Below, in pieces: positions 7,951 to 15,336 of a DNA stretch of 64,000 nt. Made by a program: the position numbers and the translations under genes. Under the pieces are notes generated by a model that worked only from the letters and a program-made list of their open reading frames with translations, was not told the origin of the DNA and did not search any database. Where the stretch lies: contig UQIQ01000001.1 in assembly GCA_900541185.1 (NCBI GenBank), positions 11,340-75,339 of the forward strand, in the 5' to 3' direction. The first letter of the stretch is position 1. Every line of letters begins with the position of its first letter. The stretch is from an uncultured Collinsella sp. (GTDB lineage: Bacteria > Actinomycetota > Coriobacteriia > Coriobacteriales > Coriobacteriaceae).

Positions 7951-10443
7951 TTAGCTGATTCCCACAAACATGCAGCCCGAGGTGGCGCCGCGCAGGCGGG
8001 CGGCGGGCTTGCGGCCCGCCTGCGCGGCTTCGACGGCACGACGGACGCGGGCGACGGCACGGCCCACCTCATCCGTCTCGAGCAGCGTTCCGTCAACCAT
8101 GAGACGACGCACGCCGGCATCGAGCAGCTGAGGAACCTGCGGCGTGAGGTCGATGAGGTAGGCATCGTACAGGCGAGAGCGGCCGTGGATGTCGGTGCGG
8201 ACGGGCATGACCTTTCCGTCGATATTCTTGAGCGAGAGCTTGCGGGCACGCAGACGGCAGTTGACACAATCGTGGATGCAGCCGTTGGCAACCTGCAGAA
8301 TGCAATGCTCGCTTGTCATGACGTGCGGGCGGCCAAAGACGGTGATGCCCAGAGCCGCGGGCGCGGCGGCACCGAGCGAGACAATCTCGTCGAGCGTGAT
8401 TTCGGGCGAGAGCCAAAACGCACCGGCTCCGCGCTCGGCAAGCGCCTCCATGCAGGCCGTGTTGTGCACGGGCAGACAAGAGCGGACTTCTGCCGTGGCG
8501 CCAACCTGGGCGGCCAGGGCAAGCTCGGAGATGTTGCCAATAGCCACCGTGGCACCGGCAACAACCCACGGGTCGACGCGCTCGTGGTCGACGGCGCGGC
8601 AGACCTCGTCGAGTACGGGCACGATACCCTGCTCAAATGCATCGGCAGGGGAGAGTCCGACAGCCTCGAGCGCGTCGGTGGTCATATAGATGCGCGTTGC
8701 ACCCTCCGCGCGGGCTGCCTCGGCGGCCTCGAGCGAGGTGACGGTGGCGCAGATCTGCGGCTCGTCGCGGTAGTGCTTGGGCATGGGGCGCGTACATTTG
8801 TCGAGCACCGGCAACTCGAGCGTTTTTGCGCGCTCCTCGTACGGTGCCAGAATGGCCTCTTCCAGCGCCTTACAAGCGGTGGCGCGCACCTTGTGCACGG
8901 CGGAAAAGCCCATACCGCAGCCGGCGTCGAGCGAAACGTCAAAGCTTGCGGCCTCGAAGGGCGAGGAGCCCATGCGGCCCACATGCTCAACCAGATCGGA
9001 TGCCTCGACGGCGCGGGTCTTGGCGGCCTCGACGGTGAAGCCCGTGGCGGTGGCGGTGAGCGCGGGGTTGTCACAGCAGGTGAGTGTGACAGTAAACGGC
9101 TCGCCCAGGCGCGCCACGACGGACACGTCAACAGCTCGGCGGCGCAGCACATCGCGCTTGAGCGCGGCGCCGGCGGCGTCGATGGCGCGCTGACTGCGAA
9201 TCACGCGGACGCGGCAGCCCTCGGGCATGCTGCGGGGCACGCGACATTCGATGATGTCGCCGGCGGCGGCATCATCGGCGGCAATGGTGGTCAGGAACTG
9301 GTCAAACTCGTTATCGTGGCGAAGCTCCAGCAGGTCGCCCTTGCCCACGGGCTCAAACAACTCAATGCGGGCGATGGCGGCGCGCCGACGGCGGTCGTCG
9401 GGCTTGAGGCCGCGCACATCGCGGTTGGCCAGACGGCTGCCCAGTACCGTGCCCACGATCTGGCCGCGGTTGTTGGAACGCTCATAGCTCATCATCTCGT
9501 CGCCCGAGGTGCCGTCCTGATAGGCGTGCGTAAAGTCGCGGTTGAAGCAGCGCTTGAGCTGGCGCTGGCGGGCTGCATCCTCATCCTTGGAGGTCGAAAC
9601 ATCGGCCAGCATGTCATCAATCTGATGACGGTACACGTCGACGATGGAATACACGTAATCGGGGGCCTTCATGCGGCCCTCGAGCTTGAGCGATGCGGCG
9701 CCGGCGTCATACAGACGGCGAACAAGCAGCGACGTGTTGGTGTCGCGCGGGCACAGCGCGCGCTCGCGACCGGCAGGGGAGAGCGAGCGGCCGTTCTCGT
9801 CGATCAGCTCGTAAGGCAGGCGACAGGGCTGAGCGCACATGCCGCGGTTGGCCGAGCGGCCCGCCATGGCAAAGCTCGAGAGCAGGCACAGGCCCGAGTA
9901 ACAAAAGCAGATGGCGCCGTGGCTAAAGACCTCGAGGTCCACATCGGGCGCGGCGTCGTGGATGGCGGCGATCTCGTCGATGGAGAGCTCACGCGAGAGA
10001 GTCACGCGGTCGGCGCCCTGCTCACGACACCAAAGGGTTCCGCGGTCGTCATGGATGTTCGCCTGGGTCGAGATGTGTGTCTCGATGCCGGGCATCGTGC
10101 GCTTGACCTCAAAGAACAGGCCCCAGTCCTGGATAATGAAGGCATCGGCGCCCAGCGTTGAGCAGCGGTGGATGAGTTGCAGCGCATCGCCCATCTCGGA
10201 CTGCTTGATGACGATGTTGACCGTGACGTAGACGCGCGACCCGGCTAGATGCGCGGCGCGGCAGGCTTGCTCAAAGGCCTCGTCGGTAAAGTTGGTGGCC
10301 TTGCGGCGGGCGTTGAAGCTGCCCATGCCGCAGTAGATGGCGTCTGCCCCGGCAGCGAGCGCGGCGGCAAAGGGCTCCGGGCCTCCGGCGGGCGCCAAAA
10401 GCTCGGGTCTGCGGTTGGTGGTTCGACTGGCGGTTGCGGTCAT
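7951..10443 (-). CDS. U32 family protein (RlhA/YegQ-like, with DUF3656-type C-terminal region)
   Basis: An 830-residue protein with N-terminal U32 core: ELLAPAGGPEPFAAALAAGADAIYCG, THISTQANIHD, EVFSHGAICFCYSGLCLLSS, and the cysteine cluster NRGMCAQPCRLPYE (about residues 205-218), followed by GRMKAPDYVY. A long C-terminal part carries a further cysteine-containing segment (EHCILQVANGCIHDCVNCRLR). U32 members of this type hydroxylate RNA (RlhA acts on 23S C2501 with a YrrM-independent prephenate-linked route); some were called collagenases. The function here is inferred. A second, shorter U32 gene lies at 57.5 kb. Confidence 0.85.
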   Translation of the reverse strand: MTATASRTTNRRPELLAPAGGPEPFAAALAAGADAIYCGMGSFNARRKATNFTDEAFEQACRAAHLAGSRVYVTVNIVIKQSEMGDALQLIHRCSTLGADAFIIQDWGLFFEVKRTMPGIETHISTQANIHDDRGTLWCREQGADRVTLSRELSIDEIAAIHDAAPDVDLEVFSHGAICFCYSGLCLLSSFAMAGRSANRGMCAQPCRLPYELIDENGRSLSPAGRERALCPRDTNTSLLVRRLYDAGAASLKLEGRMKAPDYVYSIVDVYRHQIDDMLADVSTSKDEDAARQRQLKRCFNRDFTHAYQDGTSGDEMMSYERSNNRGQIVGTVLGSRLANRDVRGLKPDDRRRRAAIARIELFEPVGKGDLLELRHDNEFDQFLTTIAADDAAAGDIIECRVPRSMPEGCRVRVIRSQRAIDAAGAALKRDVLRRRAVDVSVVARLGEPFTVTLTCCDNPALTATATGFTVEAAKTRAVEASDLVEHVGRMGSSPFEAASFDVSLDAGCGMGFSAVHKVRATACKALEEAILAPYEERAKTLELPVLDKCTRPMPKHYRDEPQICATVTSLEAAEAARAEGATRIYMTTDALEAVGLSPADAFEQGIVPVLDEVCRAVDHERVDPWVVAGATVAIGNISELALAAQVGATAEVRSCLPVHNTACMEALAERGAGAFWLSPEITLDEIVSLGAAAPAALGITVFGRPHVMTSEHCILQVANGCIHDCVNCRLRARKLSLKNIDGKVMPVRTDIHGRSRLYDAYLIDLTPQVPQLLDAGVRRLMVDGTLLETDEVGRAVARVRRAVEAAQAGRKPAARLRGATSGCMFVGIS

Positions 10444-10742
10444 ATCCTGCCTTTCAAAATGCTCAAATACTCAATAGTATAGTGGCGCCGTCGCGATGGA
10501 CGATGCCCGCAGCCTAAGCAGGACAAAGTCTTCAGCAGCTTGGGCTGGCTTTCCCACATGAGAACCGTTCAGCGGTTCGGGGAAACCGTTGGGCGATAAA
10601 ATATTCTCGCAACGTGATAATAATCTTGCATCGCGCGGAAACCTTGAGTACTATCCCAATCAAGCGCGGTGTTCAGACCGAACTGTGCCTCCCGGTGCGA
10701 ACGCCGCGCTCACGCTCTCTATCTGATCGTAAGGAGAAAAAC
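10444..10742. promoter_or_regulatory. Divergent intergenic region between the U32 gene and ridA
   Basis: A 299-base gap between divergent genes. On the minus side TATACT (about 10475-10480 read in reverse) could be the -10 for the U32-RluA operon. On the plus side an AT-rich run (GATAAAATATTCT to GATAATAATC, about 10595-10626) is the likely promoter area for ridA. No RNA gene was recognised. Confidence 0.35.
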
Positions 10743-11120
10743 ATGAGCAAGACCGTCGTGTCTTCCGATAACGCACCCGCAGCCATCGGACCGTATTCCC
10801 CCGGTATCCAGACCGGCAACATGGTGTTCCTGTCCGGCCAGCTGGGCATCGACCCCACAACTGGCAAGATGCCCGAGGGCGTCGAGGCCCAGGCCAAGCA
10901 GTCCCTTGCTAACGTCGAGGCCCTGCTGACTGCCGCCGGCGCTACGTTTGCCGATGTCGTCAAGACCACGGTCTACCTGGCCGACATTGCCGACTTCGCT
11001 GCCGTGAACGAGATCTACGCCTCCAAGTTCGAGGCCCCGTTCCCCGCGCGCAGCGCTTTCCAGGTTGCCGCCCTTCCGGCTGGCGGTCTGGTCGAGATCG
11101 AGGTCGTCGCCGCTCTCTAA
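10743..11120 (+). CDS. ridA: RidA family reactive intermediate (enamine/imine) deaminase
   Basis: 125 residues, the family length, starting MSKTVVSSDNAPAAIGPYSPGIQ after GTAAGGAG. Family motifs: GQLGIDP, VVKTTVYLADIADFAAVNEIYASKF, PARSAFQVAALPAGGLVEIEVVA, including the conserved Arg of the active site in PARS. RidA hydrolyses 2-aminoacrylate and other enamines released by PLP enzymes. That fits a genome block containing YgeX, a PLP ammonia-lyase passing through such intermediates, but a general housekeeping role is equally possible. An in-frame ATG at 10614 was not used because it has no ribosome site and the added residues are unlike the family. Confidence 0.93.
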   Translation: MSKTVVSSDNAPAAIGPYSPGIQTGNMVFLSGQLGIDPTTGKMPEGVEAQAKQSLANVEALLTAAGATFADVVKTTVYLADIADFAAVNEIYASKFEAPFPARSAFQVAALPAGGLVEIEVVAAL

Positions 11121-11150
11121 GGCGTTGGCAACAACTAAACATGACATGCA

Positions 11151-11188
11151 AAAAGACCCTGCAGCGCGTGTGAACTGCAGGGTCTTTT
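11151..11188 (+). terminator. Intrinsic terminator after ridA (works on both strands)
   Basis: Perfect 14-base arms AAAAGACCCTGCAG (11151-11164) and CTGCAGGGTCTTTT (11175-11188) with a 10-base loop. It separates convergent ridA and the minus-strand regulator. Confidence 0.88.
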
Positions 11189-11232
11189 GTTAAGTGACGG
11201 ATCGCTTGTGGAGCCGCGCTCCATTTTGCTCG

Positions 11233-11889
11233 TTAGCCCTCCTTGCGAACTTTTTGCAGGTAGCGGTAGACGCTGGGCTCCGAGATGCCCAGCGCGGTGG
11301 CGGCGCAGGCCACGGCGCCCTTGAGCATGAACACCCCGTTGCCGTTGAGGTGGCGAATGACGTCCACGCGGTCGCTCTGACCAAGCGACGCTACATCCAG
11401 CCCGCGCGCGCTCAGCAACTCGGCAATGCTGCGGTCGATGAGCTCCTGTGTGGACTCCGAAAGGCTTTCGACCTCGATAGGGGCGGGCTCCGTGCGCGTC
11501 GGCGCCGCGTCGAAGCACGCCATGAGCTGCTGCGCCATGGCGTTGATGGAGCGTACGGTCGAGAGGTCGGTGTTGACGCAGAGCATACCGACGATCTCGT
11601 CATTCTCGCGGATAAAGTACGTCGCCGACTCCAACGTCTTGCCGCCGGCACCGCGCCCCTCGTAGCCCGTAATAAACGGCAGGTCGCGATACTTGGGGTC
11701 GTGCATGATCTTGAGCGCCAGATCGGTGGCGGGGCCGCCGACCTTGCGGCCGCTCACGATGCCGTTGCGAATATCGACGATGGCGTGGTCGGGATCCGAG
11801 AAATCGTGCAGCACGATTTCGCTGTTTTTGCCGAGTATCTGCTCCAGAAAATCGACCATCGGCAAAAAGCGGCGTACGGTCTCGTTCAC
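11233..11889 (-). CDS. YheO/DauR-type PAS-HTH transcriptional regulator, paralogue 1
   Basis: 218 residues from a GTG at 11889 that has AAAGGAG five bases upstream; longer in-frame starts lack a ribosome site. The N-terminal YheO-like PAS domain (FLEQILGKNSEIVLHDFSDPDHAIVDIRNG, SGRKVGGPATDLAL, YFIRENDEIVGMLCVNTDLS) is followed by a C-terminal HTH_22-type DNA-binding region ending ALGISEPSVYRYLQKVRK. DauR in Pseudomonas controls D-arginine use; related proteins control amino acid or nucleobase genes. It diverges from the purine permease operon and is the likely regulator. A paralogue of nearly equal length at 32156-32809 heads the second purine operon. Confidence 0.88.
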   Translation of the reverse strand: MNETVRRFLPMVDFLEQILGKNSEIVLHDFSDPDHAIVDIRNGIVSGRKVGGPATDLALKIMHDPKYRDLPFITGYEGRGAGGKTLESATYFIRENDEIVGMLCVNTDLSTVRSINAMAQQLMACFDAAPTRTEPAPIEVESLSESTQELIDRSIAELLSARGLDVASLGQSDRVDVIRHLNGNGVFMLKGAVACAATALGISEPSVYRYLQKVRKEG

Positions 11890-12241
11890 GGGCAACTCCT
11901 TTGGGTGAAAACAGAAATGTTCATAACAATTTTTTCTCATGGTAACACGCTGCCCACCATCTCGTATATCCGCAGGTACATTGCGTAATGCAGACGAACG
12001 GTAGGAATTTAGCGGTAAACGGTTGACCAAAAGAAAAGTTAGATGTTATTTTGACCAGACACTTTCCTGACCTGCGGAAATGCGTTATTTCAGCTGAAGA
12101 ATGGTCTGATAACAAAAAATTATTATTGAGAATGAGAATCATCTTTAATACGATATGCAATGAAGGCACAACCTCAACCCCGCACTGCGTCACAATAGAG
12201 CGTTAGATGCGAAAACAACTACTTCGAGGATTGGTGGTCAA
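11890..12241. promoter_or_regulatory. Divergent control region of the permease-ssnA-ygfK-xdhD operon
   Basis: A 352-base AT-rich gap. It holds a good candidate promoter for the permease (TTGAGA 12126-12131, 17-base spacer, TACGAT 12149-12154). Within it, 12128-12146 (GAGAATGAGAATCATCTTT) matches 14 of 19 positions of the classical Fur box. Two TTGACC motifs occur near 12023 and 12053. No open frame with a ribosome site was seen. Regulator binding is inferred. Confidence 0.5.
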
Positions 12242-13636
12242 ATGACCCAGGAGACGGTTACGAACGGCACTGAAGCCCTGTTCACTCGCGAAGGCATGCC
12301 TCCCGTTAAGGAAATGATCCCGTGTGCCCTTCAGCACGTACTGGCATCGTTTGCCGGCATCATTACCCCGGCGGTCATCATGGCCGGCGTCTACGGCTTT
12401 AATAGCCAGCAGAGCACCGACATCATCCAGGTCGCGCTCATTCTTTCGGCGATCGACACGGCCCTTCAGGCCTTCGCTCCCTTCCGTCGCATCGGCGGCG
12501 GCCTGCCCATCGTCATGGGCGTTTCGTTCGCGTTTCTGCCGGCCCTGCAGGCCATGGGTGCCTCGGGCTTTAGCTTTGGTGCGCTGCTGGGTGGCGAGAT
12601 CGTCGGCGGCGCCGTCGCGGTCCTCTTTGGTCTGGCCTACAGCAAGATCAAGTGGCTGTTCCCGCCTGTCGTGACCGGTACGGTCATCTTCTCCATTGGC
12701 GTCTCTCTCTATCCCACGGCTGTCAAGTATATGGCCGGCGGTATGGGTACGCCGCTGTGGGGCACCCCGCAGGCCTGGTGCGTCGCTCTTATCACCTTCG
12801 CCGTGGTCTTTGCGCTCGCCAACTTTGGCAAGGGTACGCTCAAGCTGGGATCTGTGTTCTTTGGCATGATCGTTGGCATGATCGTTTCCATCCCCTTTGG
12901 CATGATCGACTTCTCCAGCGTCGCCACCGCTCAGGTCTTCGCCCTTCCCAAGCTCATGCCCTACGCGCTCGAGTTTGATCCCGAGGTCTGCATTACCCTC
13001 GCCGTCGTGTTCCCCATGGTTGCCATCCAGGTTATTGGCGACGTCTCCGCTGCCTGCCTGGGCTCCATCGACCGTATGCCCACCGAGCGCGAGCTCTCCG
13101 GCGCCATCGTGTCCCAGGGCCTCACCTCTATGGTCGGCGGCCTGCTGGGCGGTCTTCCCACCAGTGCCCTTGGCCAGAACGTGGGCATCATCTGCTCCAA
13201 CAAGGTCGTCAACAAGTGGGTCTTTGTGATCATCGCGGCCGTCTTTGCCATCGCCGGCCTGTTCCCGCAGCTCTCTGCCGTGCTCTCCGCCATCCCGCAG
13301 CCTGTCATCGGCGGCGCGACCGTTGGCGTTTTTGGCACCATCACCATGAATGGCGTGCGCATGTTCACTCGCGAGGGCCTCACGCAGCGCACTACCACTA
13401 TCGTCGGCACCTCCGTCGTCTTTGGCCTGGGTATCTGGATGGCCAGCGGTTGCCTTGCCGGCGAGGGTATGCCCGCCTGGGTGTCCACCGTCATCGGCTC
13501 CAATGCCGTAACCCCCACCGCCATCATGGCCATTGTCCTTAACCTGATCCTTCCGCAGACGCCGGTCGTGGCTCAGCACATCGATGCTGCCAAGGACGCT
13601 GCCGTGGATCTGGTCTTGCCCGAGAGCAAGAAGTAA
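12242..13636 (+). CDS. NCS2 family purine (urate/xanthine-type) permease
   Basis: 464 residues with many hydrophobic membrane segments. NCS2 landmarks: CALQHVLASFAG in the first membrane segment (Gln31-His32), GGLPTSALGQNVGII with the Q-N-x-G motif (Gln312-Asn313), and QVIGD around residue 263. It imports nucleobases with protons or sodium; being the first gene of an operon with ssnA, ygfK and xdhD points to uric acid or xanthine as substrate, like UacT/YgfU. Odd: the acidic residue usually at the start of the E-x-x-G-D motif appears to be Gln263, by eye alignment only. An in-frame gap of 195 bases with stem-loops separates it from ssnA. Confidence 0.9.
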   Translation: MTQETVTNGTEALFTREGMPPVKEMIPCALQHVLASFAGIITPAVIMAGVYGFNSQQSTDIIQVALILSAIDTALQAFAPFRRIGGGLPIVMGVSFAFLPALQAMGASGFSFGALLGGEIVGGAVAVLFGLAYSKIKWLFPPVVTGTVIFSIGVSLYPTAVKYMAGGMGTPLWGTPQAWCVALITFAVVFALANFGKGTLKLGSVFFGMIVGMIVSIPFGMIDFSSVATAQVFALPKLMPYALEFDPEVCITLAVVFPMVAIQVIGDVSAACLGSIDRMPTERELSGAIVSQGLTSMVGGLLGGLPTSALGQNVGIICSNKVVNKWVFVIIAAVFAIAGLFPQLSAVLSAIPQPVIGGATVGVFGTITMNGVRMFTREGLTQRTTTIVGTSVVFGLGIWMASGCLAGEGMPAWVSTVIGSNAVTPTAIMAIVLNLILPQTPVVAQHIDAAKDAAVDLVLPESKK

Positions 13637-13653
13637 CCAATTCGGTGCTATTC

Positions 13654-13683
13654 GTCGGCGGACGCATCGCCTCGTCCGCCGAC
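13654..13683 (+). other. Intercistronic stem-loop between permease and ssnA
   Basis: Perfect 11-base arms GTCGGCGGACG (13654-13664) and CGTCCGCCGAC (13673-13683). No U-tract follows. A second short stem TCAGAGG/CCTCTGA lies just before the ssnA ribosome site (about 13790-13816). Probably stabilises or tunes parts of the polycistronic mRNA differently. Confidence 0.5.
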
Positions 13684-13831
13684 GCCATGCGGCGCCAAGC
13701 CGCACTTCAAAGGGCTTGTCCCTTTGGTGAAGCGTTGACGGGAGAGGGCCCGTTTCCGGTGTAGGCCGGCGCTTCGCACTCCGCCATGTCAGAGGTGTCA
13801 AACCCCGCCTCTGATGTTGAAGGGAGCATCC

Positions 13832-15187
13832 ATGCTTCTGGTCGCTAACGGTTCCGTCTTTACCCGCAACGCTCAGACCCCGTTCATTCCAAACGGTGCG
13901 GTCGCCATTGACGGAGATACGATCGTCGAAGTGGGCCCCGAGCGCGAGCTCAAGGCCAAGTACCCGGATGCCGAGTACGTCGATGCCCAGGGCAACCTCA
14001 TCATGCCCGGACTCATCAACTGCCACACCCACATCTACTCGGGTCTGGCCCGCGGCCTTGCCATTAAGGGCTGCAACCCCACCAACTTCTTGGAGAATCT
14101 CGAGCAGCAGTGGTGGAAGATCGACGACAACCTGACGCTCGACGGCACCAAGGCCAGCGCCTATGCTACGATTTTGGACTCCATCCGTGATGGCGTCACC
14201 ACGATCTTCGATCACCATGCGAGCTTCTGCGAGATTCCGGGAAGCCTCTTTACCATTAAGGATGCAGCTCAGGAGCTGGGCATGCGTTCGTGCCTGTGCT
14301 ACGAGGTCTCCGATCGCCGCGGCCAGGAAAAGTGCGACCAGGCCATTGCCGAGAACGCCGAATTTGCCCAGTGGGCCGCCAAGGAGCGTCGCGATAACGA
14401 CAACCACATGATCGCCGCCATGTTTGGCGGACATGCTACCTTTACGCTTTCGGACGAGACCATGGATAAGATGGCCGAGGCCAACAACGGCCTGACCGGC
14501 TTCCACATCCATGTGTGCGAGGGCATGAACGACGTGTGGGACTCCCGCCTCAACCGCGGTGGCATCAGCCCCGTCGAGCGCCTGCTGCAGCACAACCTGC
14601 TGGGTCCCGACACCATGCTGGGCCACTGCATCCACGTGACGCCTGCCGAGATGGATATCGTCAAGGAGTCCGGCACTTGGCTCGTCAACAACCCCGAATC
14701 CAATATGGGCAACGCCGTGGGCTGCGCCCCCGTGCTCGAGTTCTTCCGCCGCGGCATCCCCGTGTGCATGGGCACCGACGCCTACACCCACGATATGCTC
14801 GAGAGCCTTAAGGTCTTCCTGATTATTCAGCGCCACAACGCCGCCATGCCCAACGTGGGCTGGTGCGAGGCCATGACGATGCTGTTCGAGAACAACGCCA
14901 AGATGGCGAGCAAGTACTTCGATCGCAAGCTCGGTGTGCTCGAGGCCGGCGCTGCCGCCGACGTTATCGTTATGGACTACAAGCCCTTTACGCCGCTGAG
15001 CGAGGAGAATATCGACGGCCACATGCTCTTTGGCATGATGGGCAAAAACTGCCGCACCACCATCATCAACGGCCGCGTCCTGTACAAGGATCGCGAGTTC
15101 GTTGGCATTGATGAGGACAAGATCAACGCGTGGACCATGGCCGAGTCCAAGAAGCTCTGGAGCACGCTCAACGATCGCACCTACTAA
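13832..15187 (+). CDS. ssnA: Putative aminohydrolase SsnA
   Basis: 451 residues from the ATG at 13832, which has GAAGGGAG upstream (an ATG at 13814 is in frame but lacks a site); E. coli SsnA is 442. Amidohydrolase metal motif NCHTHIYSG (His65, His67), HCIHVTPAEM, and GTDAYTHDMLESL carrying the catalytic Asp. SsnA belongs to the chlorohydrolase/guanine deaminase group of the amidohydrolase superfamily and is one of the genes needed for anaerobic purine breakdown in gut bacteria; the exact reaction is not settled. Flanked by permease and ygfK in one operon. Confidence 0.93.
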   Translation: MLLVANGSVFTRNAQTPFIPNGAVAIDGDTIVEVGPERELKAKYPDAEYVDAQGNLIMPGLINCHTHIYSGLARGLAIKGCNPTNFLENLEQQWWKIDDNLTLDGTKASAYATILDSIRDGVTTIFDHHASFCEIPGSLFTIKDAAQELGMRSCLCYEVSDRRGQEKCDQAIAENAEFAQWAAKERRDNDNHMIAAMFGGHATFTLSDETMDKMAEANNGLTGFHIHVCEGMNDVWDSRLNRGGISPVERLLQHNLLGPDTMLGHCIHVTPAEMDIVKESGTWLVNNPESNMGNAVGCAPVLEFFRRGIPVCMGTDAYTHDMLESLKVFLIIQRHNAAMPNVGWCEAMTMLFENNAKMASKYFDRKLGVLEAGAAADVIVMDYKPFTPLSEENIDGHMLFGMMGKNCRTTIINGRVLYKDREFVGIDEDKINAWTMAESKKLWSTLNDRTY

Positions 15188-15202
15188 TTCACAAGTAGAT
15201 TC

Positions 15203-15238
15203 GCGCGCGTCGGATGTTTCGCCACATCCGGCGCGCGC
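15203..15238 (+). other. Intercistronic stem-loop between ssnA and ygfK
   Basis: Arms 15203-15217 and 15224-15238 (GCGCGCG-T-CGGATGT against ACATCCG-G-CGCGCGC) pair over 14 bp plus a central wobble, loop TTCGCC. No U-tract, so more likely an mRNA-stability element than a terminator. Confidence 0.5.
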
Positions 15239-15336
15239 ATAGGCGGCCTCCGCGGGGTCGCCGGCGCTGTGCTAGCGCTACACCGTATTTGCGCCCGCCG
15301 CGCGGTCTCGCCGGGCGTTACAGAGAGGAACTCATT

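Noticed and set aside
12203..15022. Long minus-strand frame (over 900 codons) opposite permease and ssnA, and a similar one opposite the ferredoxin and xdhD
   Set aside because: Shadow frames of GC-rich genes. The plus-strand products match known families along their whole length.
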